The notes under the pieces were generated by a model. The model was not told the DNA's origin. It did not search any database and saw only the letters and a program-made list of their open reading frames with translations. Shown here piece by piece: positions 41,301 to 49,514 of a DNA stretch of 64,000 bases; the first letter of the stretch is position 1; the number at the start of each line of letters is the position of its first letter. The DNA is from Cellulophaga sp. RHA19 (GTDB lineage Bacteria; Bacteroidota; Bacteroidia; Flavobacteriales; Flavobacteriaceae). Where the stretch lies: positions 2,363,001-2,427,000 of the forward strand of contig NZ_PHUL01000001.1 of NCBI RefSeq assembly GCF_002813425.1, read 5' to 3'. The position numbers and the translations under genes are program-made.

Positions 41301-42860
41301 ATAATCTCTAATAATATTAAAGTAATTTAAATCTATACGCTCTGGTAATCTTTCACCTTTACATTGATCTTTAAAATAAACATCAAAATAAGTATGTTCC
41401 CAACCCATGTATTCTAATCTTCCTGTTCCACAATTGTCTTTAGGTGTAATAGCAAAATCAAAAGATATTTCTGTAGAAGCACCTGGAGCTAAATCATCAA
41501 AAAAACCATCGTTATCTAAATCTTCCAGCCCAACACCAGGACCATCAGGATCTGAGGTAAAGAAGTTAGGAGGTAAAGAAAGAGTATTACCAGAACCTCG
41601 AGAAGAGTAACTGTCACTAGGCCTACTGGTAGGCGAAAAACTTGTTGTTCCTACTTTAAAGTTAGAAACATTTCTGGTATCATGATAATCAAAATCCCAT
41701 AAAGGATTATTATTTGCAGTAGATATAGGGGTAGAGTTTGCGCCCATTCCTAAGTTAACACCAACGTCTAAAGCCATAGAGCCAGCTGTAAGTTTTGTGT
41801 TTTCTAGTTTAACAGTATAGGTTACCGCCTCACAAAAATCTGGTGTTGTGGTTCCTATTTTAGTTAATGTAATATCTGGCACGTTTGCACCAAAATTTAA
41901 AGATCCTGTTTGCGGTGCAGCAGCTTGGCAAGTTTCGCCAACATTACATCCCCAGTATGCGTTATGAACAATTGCAGTATCTATACAATCATCTACTCTA
42001 AAGGCTTCTTGTAAAACAATTACTTCGCCGTTATCAAAACAATTATCATTATTGCCAACATCTCCAACAAAAGGAGCTATGTTTAAATCTATATTATATG
42101 TTAAAATTTGACCAACTTTAGATATAGGAGTTAAAGGCGTGCCTTTGTATGATAATGTATAAATATCATCTACATCTTCACCTAAATCTACATAGTAAGT
42201 AAAAGTTTCTGTACAACCATTACCACCTTGTGCTATTGTAATATCTCTGGTATATGATTCTCCTACGTTTGAATTTATAGTTGAAATTGGAGAAATATTT
42301 AAGGAAGCAGCTAATAAAGCATATGAAGATATGTTGTTGTCATTATCTGTAGCAGAATTTGCACCTCCAGCATCATTAAAATTTATAGTATGCGCATCCT
42401 TAAAAAGTCCACCAGAATTTAAAAGCGTAACAGCATCACAATTTGCACTACGTTTAAATTCAAAGTATACTTCATCACCAACATTCCAGTTAAGATTTGG
42501 ATTTCCATTTCTGTGTAATGTAAAAACAGGATTATTTGCTGTACCAGCAACACCTATTTCATAAGGATTTACAGTAATGGGAATTCCATTAGAGTCTACC
42601 TGAGATGTTATTACAACAGTACCGGTTTCGTACAAGACGCCGTTTGGTAAGTTAAACGTAATACTAAAATTATTACAAGATGCATTTTTACCTTGTACTA
42701 GTACACGCTCCAAAGAATTGTTTACGCCACCGCAAGTGGCCAAGTCTTCAGGAGTTAGGGAAACTTTATACCTGTTATCATCTATTTGAGCATTAAGATT
42801 TACAGCACTTAATGTTAATAAAATAATGAACAGTAAAAAGTTTTTGAATACTTTTTTCAT
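32325..42860 (-). CDS. Giant surface protein 3 (3511 aa), T9SS type B substrate
   Basis: Signal peptide about 1-25 (cleavage after NLNA). Residues about 26-1585 form a long, cysteine-containing, beta-rich head that I cannot assign to a family apart from DUF11-like stretches; it has no similarity to the head of giant 2. From about residue 1588 to 3420 the protein is almost entirely thrombospondin type 3-like repeats (DSDNDGIPD and DADGDGL patterns), organised in superunits of up to 266 residues. The last ~260 residues, including the type B gliding-motility sorting domain ([11 protein letters not shown]), match giant 2 with one visible residue change (AQEAD for AQEVD). It is first in the operon with PorP/SprF and PorE-like genes. 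The type 3 repeats should bind many calcium ions and form a stiff stalk; adhesion is the likely role but the ligand is unknown. Confidence 0.93.
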   Translation of the reverse strand: MKKVFKNFLLFIILLTLSAVNLNAQIDDNRYKVSLTPEDLATCGGVNNSLERVLVQGKNASCNNFSITFNLPNGVLYETGTVVITSQVDSNGIPITVNPYEIGVAGTANNPVFTLHRNGNPNLNWNVGDEVYFEFKRSANCDAVTLLNSGGLFKDAHTINFNDAGGANSATDNDNNISSYALLAASLNISPISTINSNVGESYTRDITIAQGGNGCTETFTYYVDLGEDVDDIYTLSYKGTPLTPISKVGQILTYNIDLNIAPFVGDVGNNDNCFDNGEVIVLQEAFRVDDCIDTAIVHNAYWGCNVGETCQAAAPQTGSLNFGANVPDITLTKIGTTTPDFCEAVTYTVKLENTKLTAGSMALDVGVNLGMGANSTPISTANNNPLWDFDYHDTRNVSNFKVGTTSFSPTSRPSDSYSSRGSGNTLSLPPNFFTSDPDGPGVGLEDLDNDGFFDDLAPGASTEISFDFAITPKDNCGTGRLEYMGWEHTYFDVYFKDQCKGERLPERIDLNYFNIIRDYRSVTEVEAPTDLVNNQDFEIRIAPSTQANGVGTPLVNGQPMLSNNANSVWSITITAPAGMSLRPGASSEFTQSGNEITYSTTNISGAEYKEWVEFPLTFTCGPNGVQSIPYKTNYTATGTSGVCWSQDIHCGTVDIYTHCPGNCVGPAIEGFNANRITAGWTDASMDTKVVLDDNTDGINKYLAGDRMKISTSASINNISLDNLYFDLTYNTASLAAGGPDIISFIEGEITINDSPTTSQTGTITVTPVLTTNGTTEHRLTFDLSSYKSLISGSYNYEGDAIEKDRVEIELTFEFSKDFKDIDYFELGGLRGEFFAFTDYPANTQPNKVGCDTWGDRAYYSRPRIYGSNQTRSTNGCTPSNGVLYYQHNMAPSDMHGDEYRPMTLWKSTVVDIPEGARFTGNVSSIQFNGAYSSLGGQFIVSESNGQITITPGPGYVDRDQSALIQPRFYVEFMGTCNSPASANYDYTINYDDFAYATPEAASFTNTNRFQYTQPTFLIQSPSPTVNGDAYTVDFDVNISNTSPQDVNYNWLQVSVPAGISIKSAFSVSGGTETPVTFHQSGNKTWIEAGSIASNTTKSIRFKGDFEDCTDLTVLVEHGWDCLGYPGYPDTNVDVSDFQAVGASCYQNSTSITLEPKGSQVQVAITNQPNTPQNLCTPFNIEVDVISAQLADLIFPSLEFAIPGGNGGITIVSTNVTYPKGSTNPNDTQPVTVTIKNGIAKVNLLEHTNILALNGIKGNPAINSINERTAHINLEIQLECNFISNSEFTFKVYGEEPCGDLAAGNGSRIVSNSIQALGATPPYNAFSTINLPGFGAPIIGCGVVDNINVETTISGGTTGSADFGKITLRSGIEYVASSFASADGATFNSIATVGDHQELILNYPAGVTAGSKINFNFDFITTNEGICDATEEVQIVNYVTVNGIMCASNACPDFQVATGFSYEIMPLEKPTIIGTANDSFFTVDTSNNYEYHLSIDIENTSALDADAGYAYSVYCADVNGDIDGAAISTGTIADAIPNLSTITDEIVFTTAGAACSGTNFIVEFLPSSTNCQCEAFTIVVPVTSGAPLNLDNDNDGIPDVIEVYNGDADGDGTLDYEDPDFCAATFDGVNGWDCATMGLPDPDDDLDGDGTPNYYDTDFPTCGGLNANGVCINFDTDGDGIPNHLDLDSDNDGITDITELGAANNDANGDGVLDNITDIDNDGLADVVDNDTTDGPEGSAPCTPLNGCVQTNSTSNIFDTDGDGTTDDSGDFDGDGLINAYDLDSDNDGILDTVEAQTTTGFSAPGAIAPLTGIPAVGADTDGIDPIDTDGDGNPDYLDLDADNDGITDTLEAGGEDADGDGAVDGFVDADGNGVADSVDTTPLPDEDSDNDGILDRLDLDSDNDGITDTTEAGGVDGDGDGIIDTFMTDTDNDGLADSVDPVGPATPGTPIPNPDTDNDGLDDRIDLDSENDGIPDVIEAGGSDPDNDGRIGTGAITDIDGDGLSDLVDPNDNTTGTLDDGPGTPLPIDNFDGDSVPNHLDIDSDNDGITDTTEAGGLDVNGDGVVDGFDDTATTDGWDDATAASPLPIPNSDTTGGPDYLDIDADDDGIPDNVEAQTTAGYIVPADAEAANGLDTNYPVGLTPEDTDGDLIPDYLDSDSDADGVSDVEEAGQGTMIDPLADADGDGLNDAFDDTTPAYDVNNDLDTGAIATDNVDDLDTVEVDFRSILDSDNDGIMDTVDIDDDNDGILDVDETGDTDGDGIPDSIDLDSDNDGIPDSIEAGGTDIDGDGHIDYPTPGDPTSMTDTNNDGLADEIATTPLPDEDSDGDGIEDRIDLDSDNDGIPDVTEAGGPDADNDGVIDTFATDTDRDGLADSVDPADATTPGTPLENPDTDGDGFDDRIDLDSDNDGIPDVTEAGGSDPDNDGVIGTGPIADADGDGLSDIADTDDNTTPTATDGPGTALPIDNFDGDANPNHLDIDADNDGILDVVENGTGTLDTNNDGAIDSTDDVFLDANDNGQADATEGTAPLNTDTTGGANYLDIDADDDGIPDNVEAQPTAAYNAPDDAFDAEGLDTQYAGGITPEDTDGDLIPDYLDPDSDDDGTPDIIEAGQGTMTDPLADADNDGLNDAFDDTPGTDVNNDLDTGAIATDNVDDVDTAEVDFRSILDRDQDGIMDIVDQDDDNDGISDLDESNGVDPSADDDNDGIVNYLDDDPADPLVGDVNGIVEPAFDFDGDGIPNHFDIDADNDGIFDVYEAGNDALDTNNDGVIDSNDTGFADANNDGQADSSEGTTPLNTDTSGNSDFLDIDADDDGIPDNVEAQPTTGYVAPADAFDFNGVDTNYPNGLRPEDTDTDLTPDYLDADSDNDGISDMLEAGQGTLVDPLADADNDGFNDAFDDTVGNDVNNDLDTGAIATDNEDDADMAEVDFRSVLDFDGDGIPDTADLDDDNDGISDLDEANGIDLSADDDNDGVPNHSDDDPNDPLVGDVNGTTEPAFDFDGDGIPNHFDIDADNDGIYDVYEAGNDALDTNNDGVIDSVDTGFADANNDGQADSSEGTMPLNTDTSGNADFLDIDADDDGIPDNVEAQPTTGYVAPAESFSPNGVDTNYPNGLRPEDTDTDLTPDYLDADSDNDGISDMLEAGQGTLVDPLADADGDGLNDAFDDTVGNDVNNDLDTGAIATDNEDDTSTIEVDFREVADTDGDGVLDTQEDLDGTDKNDPCDYLVSSVTIPVSGDYLIVDCDGDGILNGQEVTDGTNPLDDCDSIGGTPLPTSDCDNDGLTNSQEATIGTDPFNPDSDNDGLLDGDEVTLGTDPNNPDTDGDTILDGQEVTDNTNPLDDCDSINGVPLDDTDCDMDGLTNAQEADLGTDPFNPDSDGDLILDGKEVDDETDPLDPCDNIGGTPPAGAACDISIYNDLVGPGVDDGYFRIINIEQFPNNTVQIYNRWGVIVFETKSYDRGTNVFKGISNGRVVVKKNETLPAGVYYYIINYNNNGLNKSKAGYLYLNR
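33265..34860 (-). repeat. Tandem 798-bp superunits in giant 3
   Basis: Anchors CTAAA(A/G)TCAAC at 33265 and 34063 and CTGAAATCAAC at 34861, and CAGCTT-type anchors at 33423, 34221 and 35019, are each exactly 798 bp (266 codons) apart. The next superunit is longer (next anchor at 36181, 1320 bp on). Each superunit is a higher-order set of type 3 repeats including [12 protein letters not shown] and [15 protein letters not shown]. Confidence 0.9.
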
Positions 42861-43138
42861 AAAATAATGATTAGATTTTTTTCCTAAAAAGAAAGGAAAT
42901 GGTTTAGTGTTTTTGTGATTAACTTATTTTTATAAGCAAAATCACGTGTTATTACTCTTTTTTTTAAAGGTATCTATGAAAAAGTTTATAAATAATAATA
43001 TGTTGCCGGTTAAGACAAAAGTGTAGGTGAATGGTAGAAAAGTGTATACGAAAGAAAATTAAAAATATACTGTTTATGTTTTTATGAACTTTGTTAAGTG
43101 TTGTGTTTACTTAAAAAAATGTAATTTTTGGTTTTTTG
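42861..43138. other. Intergenic region upstream of giant 3
   Basis: AT-rich, no gene seen. The 10-mer CACGTGTTAT at 42943-42952 matches one upstream of giant 2, and GTGCGTATTACTC near 9814 upstream of giant 1 is similar. No clear TAnnTTTG box on the minus strand. An inverted repeat TTTCCT...AGGAAA lies about 20-35 bp upstream of the giant 3 start. Confidence 0.55.
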
Positions 43139-43259
43139 TAAACCTGCTTTTTCACTTTTTAACATAAAATTATAAATAGCATATTAGCTATTAGGTATTT
43201 TGTTTAATGAAATTGCTCCTTTTAAGTATATTAATCATATTAAAAGGCTCTAAATTGGA
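43139..43259 (-). pseudogene. Decayed duplicate of the 3' end of cca
   Basis: This stretch aligns with the last ~45 codons of the neighbouring CCA-adding enzyme gene (43391-43530). On the minus strand it reads SNLEPF...NILK, then after a frameshift IPNS-stop-YAIYNFMLKSEKAGL. The intact gene encodes FNLKPS...GILK and [22 protein letters not shown]. Stops and indels show it is non-coding now. It lies exactly between the giant-protein array and cca, so it may be a scar of the event that brought the array here. Confidence 0.8.
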
Positions 43260-43304
43260 GCTATTACAATTGGGTTATTAGTCTTTTTTGCTTATAAGTT
43301 TATG

Positions 43305-43332
43305 CAAAAACTGTATAACTATATGTTATACA
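43305..43332 (-). terminator. Possible terminator of the cca operon
   Basis: On the minus strand, TGTATAAC-ATATA-GTTATACA (43332-43312; 8-bp stem, 5-nt loop) is followed by GTTTTT. It lies about 57 bp after the cca stop. The stem is AT-rich and therefore weak. Confidence 0.4.
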
Positions 43333-43388
43333 TGTAGGTGTATGCAACGTTGGGTAATTATTTGTAAATGGTTTAGTGCTATTTTTAA

Positions 43389-44807
43389 TTAGGTTAAACC
43401 TAACTCTTTTCCTTTTTGAAGCATAAAATTATAAGCAGCATCATATTCATTAGGAATTGTGCCATCTAAAATAGCTTCTTTTATAGCTTCTTTTAATATA
43501 CCAATCTCTTTAGAAGGCTTTAGATTAAAGGTTTTCATAATTTCTTCACCACTGACTGGAGGCTGAAAATTACGTATTTGATCTCTTTCTTCTACTTCAA
43601 CAATTTTTTGTCTTACTAATTTAAAATTGTTACGGTATTTACGTTGCTTTTTAGTGTTTTTTGTAGTGATATCAGCTTCGCATAAAATCATAAGATCTTC
43701 TATGTTTTCACCAGCGTCAAAAATTAAACGACGTACAGCAGAGTCTGTAACAAAGTCTTCAGAAAGTACAATAGGTCTAGAACTCATTAAAACCATTTTT
43801 TGTACGTACTTCATTTTGTCATTTAAAGGCATACGTAAACGCTTAAATAACTTGTAAACCATTTTAGAGCCAATAAACTCATGTCCTCTAAACGTCCATC
43901 CCTTTTTTTTATGAAACTTTTTTGTTGGCGCTTTACCAATATCATGTAGTAATGCTGCCCAACGTAGCCATAAATTATTTGTATTTTCAGATATATTATC
44001 TACAACTTCTAAAGTATGCCAAAAGTTATCTTTGTGTTTGTGCCCTTCAATTTCTTCTATACCTTGCAAGGCACTTAACTCTGGTAAAATATAAGATAAT
44101 AATTGTGATTTATGAAGCAGAGCAAACCCTATAGACGGTTTTGGGCTATTCATAATTTTATTTAACTCGTCAACAATACGTTCTTTAGATATAATTTTGA
44201 TTCTATCTTTATTTTCTAATATTGATGCAAAAGAGTTATCTTCAATATTAAATTGAAGTTGAGTAGCAAAACGTATAGCTCTCATCATTCTTAACGGATC
44301 ATCAGAATATGTAATACCAGGTTCTAAAGGTGTTTTTATGACTTTGCTTTGCAAATCATTAACTCCATTAAATGGATCTAGTAACTTGCCATATGAGCCT
44401 TTATTTAAAGAAATAGCCATTGCATTAATGGTAAAATCTCTTCTATTTTGATCATCTTCTAGCGTACCATCTTCTACAATAGGATTTCTGCTATCTGTAT
44501 GGTAACTTTCTTTACGCGCACCAACAAACTCAAGTTCTAAGTCGTTATGCTTTAGCATAGCAGTACCAAAGTTTTTAAAAACAGAAACCTTTGGGGTTGT
44601 AGGTAGTTTAGAGGCTACTTTTTGAGCTAACTCTATACCGCTACCAACAGCAACAACATCTATATCTTTTGGAGTTCCTCTTTTTAATAAAAAATCTCGT
44701 ACAAAGCCACCAATAACATAGCTATCTACATTAAGTTCTGCAGCAGCTTCTGCTATTACTAAAAAAATTGGGTCTTTAATTGCGTCTTTGTAGTTGTCTT
44801 GCGTCAT
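43389..44807 (-). CDS. cca: CCA-adding tRNA nucleotidyltransferase with HD domain
   Basis: 472 residues. The N-terminal nucleotidyltransferase head of the poly(A) polymerase / CCA family carries the GGFVRD motif and the DID metal-binding pair (about residues 32-55), followed by the RRDFTINA and [12 protein letters not shown] motifs. A central HD phosphohydrolase-like domain shows HTLEVV and LLHDIGK (about 230-300). The enzyme adds or repairs the 3' CCA of tRNAs in the cytoplasm. It is the last gene of a five-gene minus-strand operon, two bases after the tsaC-like gene, so two tRNA-maturation genes are adjacent. A broken duplicate of its 3' end lies just downstream. Confidence 0.9.
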   Translation of the reverse strand: MTQDNYKDAIKDPIFLVIAEAAAELNVDSYVIGGFVRDFLLKRGTPKDIDVVAVGSGIELAQKVASKLPTTPKVSVFKNFGTAMLKHNDLELEFVGARKESYHTDSRNPIVEDGTLEDDQNRRDFTINAMAISLNKGSYGKLLDPFNGVNDLQSKVIKTPLEPGITYSDDPLRMMRAIRFATQLQFNIEDNSFASILENKDRIKIISKERIVDELNKIMNSPKPSIGFALLHKSQLLSYILPELSALQGIEEIEGHKHKDNFWHTLEVVDNISENTNNLWLRWAALLHDIGKAPTKKFHKKKGWTFRGHEFIGSKMVYKLFKRLRMPLNDKMKYVQKMVLMSSRPIVLSEDFVTDSAVRRLIFDAGENIEDLMILCEADITTKNTKKQRKYRNNFKLVRQKIVEVEERDQIRNFQPPVSGEEIMKTFNLKPSKEIGILKEAIKEAILDGTIPNEYDAAYNFMLQKGKELGLT

Positions 44808-44809
44808 TC

Positions 44810-45400
44810 CTATTTCCGAATCACCTTTACTTTACCATCATTACTTAATTTAATAATTGATGAAGGGGTGACTTTTTGTATGTTTCGCTGCAAATTTACG
44901 GCATAGTCTACACCTTTTAAAATATCAGAACTTATTTCTTTAAAACTTTTAGCTGTTGGTTCTCCAGAAAGGTTAGCAGAAGTAGAAACAATAGGTTTTT
45001 TAAACTTACTTATTAAGTATTGACAAAATTTATCTGTTGCAACTCTAATTGCTAAGCTATTGTCCTTAGCGATAAGATTTTGAGCTACATTTTTTGGATT
45101 ATCATATACAATTGTTGTTGGTTTGTCTGCAATATCTATAATGTCAAAGGCTACTTCAGGTACTTTTTCTACGTGCTTTTCTAACATAAAGTCATTTGCA
45201 ACCAAGCAAATCATTGTTTTAGTATTTACTCTTTTTTTAAGCTGATATATTTTTTTTACGGCATCTTCATTAGTTGCATCACAACCAATGCCCCAAACAG
45301 TATCTGTAGGATATAAAATAACACCACCATTTTGTAAAACAGTAATACATGTATTTATTTCATCAATAAAGTTCTGATCTGGTTTATTTTTGTGTGCCAT
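44810..45400 (-). CDS. tsaC: L-threonylcarbamoyladenylate synthase (YrdC/Sua5 family)
   Basis: 196 residues, YrdC-only length without the extra Sua5 domain. Family motifs seen: [18 protein letters not shown] near the N-terminus, [25 protein letters not shown] and the signature [15 protein letters not shown]. It makes threonylcarbamoyl-AMP from threonine, bicarbonate and ATP, the first step of the t6A modification of tRNAs reading ANN codons. The start overlaps the end of the upstream glycosyltransferase gene by 17 bp, indicating translational coupling within the operon, and cca follows after 2 bp. Confidence 0.92.
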   Translation of the reverse strand: MAHKNKPDQNFIDEINTCITVLQNGGVILYPTDTVWGIGCDATNEDAVKKIYQLKKRVNTKTMICLVANDFMLEKHVEKVPEVAFDIIDIADKPTTIVYDNPKNVAQNLIAKDNSLAIRVATDKFCQYLISKFKKPIVSTSANLSGEPTAKSFKEISSDILKGVDYAVNLQRNIQKVTPSSIIKLSNDGKVKVIRK

Positions 45401-47231
45401 TATATAATTTTTTTAGAAATTTATATCTATTTTTTGTAGAGATGGCATATAAATAACTAATAGTTATACCTTTAATACCATCTAAAATACCAAATTTTAC
45501 TATGTAGTGTTCTACAAATTTTCCTATTGGTTTTATATAAAGATGAAAAGGAGTAGCTTTTTTGTTTTTAACAAAATCTTCTTGAGCTTTCATTTCTCCA
45601 TAGCGAAGCATTTTAATTTTAAAAGCTTTGTAACTATTAAAAGAATAATGTAATAATTTATTTTTTAAAATACTTACAATACCATTTACAATAAGAGTTT
45701 CATGAACAATTAAACTAGGGTCAAATTTTACCTTGTTTTTTTGAAATAGCCTGTAATTTTTATCTCTTTGGGTACCACTAAAATTAATTTTTTTTCCTTT
45801 GTACATAAAAATGCGATACATAAAATATGCAGCAGCAGGATTGGAGCTATTTACTGTTGAAATAATTTCATTTTTTAATGATAAAGATATTCTTTCATCA
45901 GCATCAACAAATAAAATCCAATTGTTTTTAGCTAAAGATAAAGCATAGGACTTTTGATCTGTATAGTTTTTAAATTCTCTTTTTATAAAAGTTATGTTGT
46001 TATATTTTTTTGCAAGTTCTTCAGTTTTATCAGTACTAAAAGAATCTATAACTATAATCTCATCAGCGAAACTTATATTTTCTATAACTTCACATATATT
46101 ATTTTCTTCATTATAAGTTATTAGTAATGCTGAGATTTTATTTTTTTTATTTTTTGGAGCTAAATACTCTTCCATTTGCTTGTAAATAAAAGAGTTGTTA
46201 AAGGTTGAGTTAATATAATTAAACCCATAAGTTCCTAATTCATCTCTTAATTTACTATTAGATGCAAGAAGTTCTACTTTGTTAGCAACTTTATTTACAT
46301 TATTTAGTTCTACTATGTAACCACTTTTATTATTTATTACTATTTCTGGTATACTTGTAGTATTAAAAGCAATAACAGGTTTATGGCAGAGAGAAGCTTC
46401 AGCAAGTACATACCCAAAACCTTCCCATAGTGAAGGGTGTATAAATATATGGCTAGATTTTATAAACTTTTTTATATCATCTATAAAGCCTAAAAAAATA
46501 ACTTCGTTATGCACATTAAGTTCTTTAGATAATTTCACTAATTTTTCTTTTAGAGACCCATCACCTCCTATATAAATTTTATGTTTAATGTTTCTGTCTT
46601 TTAATTCTTTAGATAAATGAATTAAAAACTGATGATTTTTTTCATACTCTAACCTTCCCAAACTTGTTATTATAAGTTCATCGTTAGAATTATTATTATG
46701 TAGAATTTCTTTAGAATTATTAGAACAATCAATGGCGTTGTAAATAATCTTAATTTTCTCTTCAGGAAATAATTTTTTGTTATTTGCTAACACAGATAGT
46801 TTTGTAGCATTAGAGTTGGTAAGTACATCCGTAATTACATTTTTAAAATAATATCGATTTAAAAAACTATTTTTTATTGGAGTTGCGCTTCCTCTTCTAT
46901 AAACAATTCTTTTAACACCAGCTTTTTTTGCTGCCAAGCCACCTATTTTTAAATCTTCTGAAATATTGATAACAATACAGTCTATGTTATTTTCTTTAAG
47001 AACCTTATTTAATTTCCTTATTTTAAAAGGGTTTAAAAAGCTAAGATTATTTATGTCAAGATTTACATATTGAATATCTGTTTTTTTTATTTTTTTATAT
47101 AGTTCTGATTGATTATTAGTAACTAGTATAACATTATGACCTTTGCTGTGCATATGTAAACAGGCTTCATAATGCCATTTTTCTCCACCACCCCAAGTCT
47201 TTGTACTGTTTAAAAAACAAATATTTGCCAT
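45384..47231 (-). CDS. Two-domain glycosyltransferase (GT4-GT2 fusion)
   Basis: 615 residues that combine two enzymes. The N-terminal part (about 1-355) is a GT-B, GT4-type glycosyltransferase: TWGGGEKWH near the start, SLGRLEYEKNH as the nucleotide-binding region and HPSLWEGFGYVLAEA as the GT4 E-x7-E motif. The C-terminal part (about 362-615) is a GT-A, GT2-type enzyme similar to LPS core glucosyltransferases: SALLITYNEENNI, IIVIDSFSTDKT and the FVDADER metal motif. It likely adds two successive sugars to a surface glycan, but the sugars are unknown. The ATG overlaps the stop of the preceding GT4 gene by one base (TAATG), and the 3' end overlaps the tsaC-like gene. Confidence 0.87.
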   Translation of the reverse strand: MANICFLNSTKTWGGGEKWHYEACLHMHSKGHNVILVTNNQSELYKKIKKTDIQYVNLDINNLSFLNPFKIRKLNKVLKENNIDCIVINISEDLKIGGLAAKKAGVKRIVYRRGSATPIKNSFLNRYYFKNVITDVLTNSNATKLSVLANNKKLFPEEKIKIIYNAIDCSNNSKEILHNNNSNDELIITSLGRLEYEKNHQFLIHLSKELKDRNIKHKIYIGGDGSLKEKLVKLSKELNVHNEVIFLGFIDDIKKFIKSSHIFIHPSLWEGFGYVLAEASLCHKPVIAFNTTSIPEIVINNKSGYIVELNNVNKVANKVELLASNSKLRDELGTYGFNYINSTFNNSFIYKQMEEYLAPKNKKNKISALLITYNEENNICEVIENISFADEIIVIDSFSTDKTEELAKKYNNITFIKREFKNYTDQKSYALSLAKNNWILFVDADERISLSLKNEIISTVNSSNPAAAYFMYRIFMYKGKKINFSGTQRDKNYRLFQKNKVKFDPSLIVHETLIVNGIVSILKNKLLHYSFNSYKAFKIKMLRYGEMKAQEDFVKNKKATPFHLYIKPIGKFVEHYIVKFGILDGIKGITISYLYAISTKNRYKFLKKLYNGTQK

Positions 47232-48343
47232 TATAATATAGATTTATAAACACTATACATATTGCTAGCCGTGACATCATCATTAAAATTTTGGGCATAG
47301 TCTAACCCTTTTTTAGCTATATTTTGTCTTATTTCTGGATTAGAGAATAGGGTATTTATTTTTAATTTCAAATCTTTATCATCATTAGGCTTAATATAAA
47401 AAGAATTAGGTCCGCCAGCTTCAGGAAAGCAGTTGCCCATTGTAGTTATAACAGGTGTTTTGCTATATAAAGCTTCAATAATAGGTATTCCAAAACCTTC
47501 ACATAATGATGGGTAGCAAAATACTGTTGCCAATTGGTATATAATAGCTAATTCTTTTAACTCTACATTTTTTAAAAAATAAACTTGATCTTCAAGATTA
47601 TGTTCTGTGATAAACTCTCTTATTTTTTTTGCGTGTGCTTCTTCGTTTCCTATTAATACTAATTTGTTTTTAGTACCATTTATAGCTTTAACTATTAATA
47701 ACGCATTTTTTCTTTCTTGTATAGTACCTACGTTTAATATAAACTGGTTAGGTAAATTATATTTTACTTTAACCTTTTCTTTTTCACTAGTGCTATATTC
47801 TTTTTTAAAAACAGAATTACAACCTTGATAAACAACAGTTATTTTGTCAGAACTTACATTTGAGTACTTTATAATATCTTTTTTAGTTTGTTCACTTATT
47901 GCAACAATCTTAGTAGAATTTTTTACAGCATATTTAAATTTAAGTGTATAAATAAATTTATTTATGGTAGAGTAGTATTGCGGATGTGTGATAAAAATTA
48001 AATCATGAATGGTTACAATACTTTTAACACCTGTTTTATTTAATCCTAAAGGAATTTCTCCTGTTATTCCGTGGTAAATATTTGGGTTATCATTAATAAT
48101 ACTATTTTTAAGAGCAAAAACCCTCCATATTGATGAAAATTTTTTCCAAAGCCAAGAATTAGGATAAACAACAGATATGATAGGAGATTTAAAAACTCTA
48201 TCTTTATTAGAGGGTTTAGTATTGTATAATATTAATTTATTAATATTAGTGTGTTGACAAATAATTCTTACTAAATCCCTTCCATAATTCCCTAAACCAG
48301 TATTGTTGTGAAAAATTCTTTTTGCGTCAAAACCTACAATCAT
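47231..48343 (-). CDS. Glycosyltransferase family 4 protein
   Basis: About 370 residues from the chosen ATG at 48343. An in-frame ATG at 48367 would add eight residues, but MIVGFDAKRIFHNNTGLGNY is the typical GT4 start. A GT-B fold is indicated by the N-terminal GLGNYGRDL loop, TIHDLIFI and the C-terminal half with NVGTIQERKN (nucleotide-sugar binding) and YPSLCEGFGIPIIEAL (GT4 E-x7-E). It is expected to act in lipopolysaccharide, capsule or O-glycan synthesis at the inner face of the cytoplasmic membrane. It follows the 354-aa glycosyltransferase by about 20-45 bp and is translationally coupled to the fusion gene. Donor sugar unknown. Confidence 0.88.
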   Translation of the reverse strand: MIVGFDAKRIFHNNTGLGNYGRDLVRIICQHTNINKLILYNTKPSNKDRVFKSPIISVVYPNSWLWKKFSSIWRVFALKNSIINDNPNIYHGITGEIPLGLNKTGVKSIVTIHDLIFITHPQYYSTINKFIYTLKFKYAVKNSTKIVAISEQTKKDIIKYSNVSSDKITVVYQGCNSVFKKEYSTSEKEKVKVKYNLPNQFILNVGTIQERKNALLIVKAINGTKNKLVLIGNEEAHAKKIREFITEHNLEDQVYFLKNVELKELAIIYQLATVFCYPSLCEGFGIPIIEALYSKTPVITTMGNCFPEAGGPNSFYIKPNDDKDLKLKINTLFSNPEIRQNIAKKGLDYAQNFNDDVTASNMYSVYKSIL

Positions 48344-48387
48344 TATAAATGTTAATTTAGCTTTCAAAGATAAATTAAAAAAAAGGA

Positions 48388-49434
48388 TTAAATATTAATT
48401 AGGCTTAGGTATTGTTCTTTTTGAGTTTTATAATTCCATTTCACATCTTTATATGTATGATCTTTTTTTACTAATATACCATCATTGATATTTGATATAG
48501 TTTCTTTAAAATTTGTCTTTGTGTAAAAAATAGAATTTTCCATTAAATCCGGAATTTTGGTGTAAAAATCATCACTTATAATTGTTTTTTTATATGAAAA
48601 AGCAAGATTAAAAGTTCCTGTTATTTTGTATTTTAAATAATCATCACTTTCTTTTAATAAAGGCAGAATATAGTCTGACTTTTTTAAATAATTATGAAAA
48701 GTATTATTGTCAATAAAATTAGAAAATAAAATAAAGTTATTTTCAATATTAAAATCTTTAAGCTTTTTTAAGATTTTTAGTCCATTACTGGTATTAATTT
48801 TGCCAAGCAGTATAATTTTGATATTATCAGTGTTTTTAAGATCTCTTATTGTTTCAAATAAAAAATCATAATCTCTTCTATTATAATCCAATCTACCTGG
48901 AACTGTAATCCATATTTTATTTTTTTTATCTAGAGTAATATCTTTTTTAATGTTAGGAAAAAAAATAGGGTAAAAACTTACTATTTTTATTTTTTTTATA
49001 TCTCTAGACGGTATAATAAAGTCGTTAAGGACAAAGTATTTTTTTATTTTCAGAGTAATAAGACTTTGAGTAAAACTTTTTTCAATTTTTTTTACATTAT
49101 GTAATATGCCAATACACTCAACTTTTGAAAATTTTAATAATAAACATAAGTTTCTAACTATTTTAGAAGAGCTAGCAGTATTAAAAATTATTTTGTCATA
49201 ATTATTTAATTTTTTTAGTAGTTTTTTTTGCTGGTAAATTCTCTTTAAAAATGAAGTGTTTTCAAAATCTATAATGACTATATCATTAAATAAATGTCTG
49301 TAATTTTCAATTTGAGAATTTATTTTAGGGTGAATATATAAATCAACATTATAGCCGGTACTTGTTAAAAAGGATACTTGGCTATATATACACTCTTCAT
49401 GAGATTCTGATACTTCAACTATTGCAATGAGCAT
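48388..49434 (-). CDS. Probable glycosyltransferase (GT-B, diverged)
   Basis: About 348 residues from ATG 49434. A longer frame to 49452 exists, but the predicted -7 promoter box (49450-49457) covers that upstream ATG, so the shorter start is preferred. The N-terminus MLIAIVEVSESHEECIYSQ and the C-terminal half with TVPGRLDYNRRDY, KIILLGKIN and LPLLKESDDYLKYKITGTF resemble the donor-binding half of GT4-like enzymes, though the classical E-x7-E is not clean. First gene of the minus-strand glycan/tRNA operon. Very Lys/Asn/Ile-rich and AT-rich even for this genome, as often seen in transferred surface-glycan genes. Substrate unknown; confidence moderate. Confidence 0.7.
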   Translation of the reverse strand: MLIAIVEVSESHEECIYSQVSFLTSTGYNVDLYIHPKINSQIENYRHLFNDIVIIDFENTSFLKRIYQQKKLLKKLNNYDKIIFNTASSSKIVRNLCLLLKFSKVECIGILHNVKKIEKSFTQSLITLKIKKYFVLNDFIIPSRDIKKIKIVSFYPIFFPNIKKDITLDKKNKIWITVPGRLDYNRRDYDFLFETIRDLKNTDNIKIILLGKINTSNGLKILKKLKDFNIENNFILFSNFIDNNTFHNYLKKSDYILPLLKESDDYLKYKITGTFNLAFSYKKTIISDDFYTKIPDLMENSIFYTKTNFKETISNINDGILVKKDHTYKDVKWNYKTQKEQYLSLINI

Positions 49435-49449
49435 AAATAATATTTTTAT

Positions 49450-49457
49450 CAAAAATA
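49450..49457 (-). promoter_or_regulatory. -7 promoter box of the glycosyltransferase operon
   Basis: TATTTTTG on the minus strand fits TAnnTTTG. It predicts a transcription start near 49445, about 11 bases before the ATG at 49434. No -33 TTG at the usual spacing was seen. Confidence 0.4.
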
Positions 49458-49476
49458 AACAATAGTACTATTGTTT
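49457..49476. promoter_or_regulatory. Perfect 20-bp palindrome in divergent promoter region
   Basis: AAACAATAGT followed by its exact reverse complement ACTATTGTTT. It lies between the -7 boxes of the two divergent transcription units (49450-49457 minus, 49490-49497 plus), the classic position for an operator bound by a dimeric regulator. The regulator is unknown. Confidence 0.5.
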
Positions 49477-49489
49477 GTAGTAAAGTTAA

Positions 49490-49497
49490 TACATTTG
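49490..49497 (+). promoter_or_regulatory. -7 promoter box of the GT-D-like gene
   Basis: TACATTTG fits TAnnTTTG, 18 bases before the ATG at 49515. TTTG at 49474-49477 is closer than the usual -33 spacing. Confidence 0.4.
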
Positions 49498-49514
49498 TTT
49501 TTTAATCATAATAT

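Noticed and set aside
9306..42860. Insertion sequences or integrases as the cause of the duplication
   Set aside because: No transposase, integrase or terminal inverted repeats were found at the block ends; homologous recombination explains the duplication without them.
49435..49452. Upstream ATG at 49452 as the start of the first glycosyltransferase
   Set aside because: The probable -7 box overlaps it, so the ATG at 49434 was chosen.
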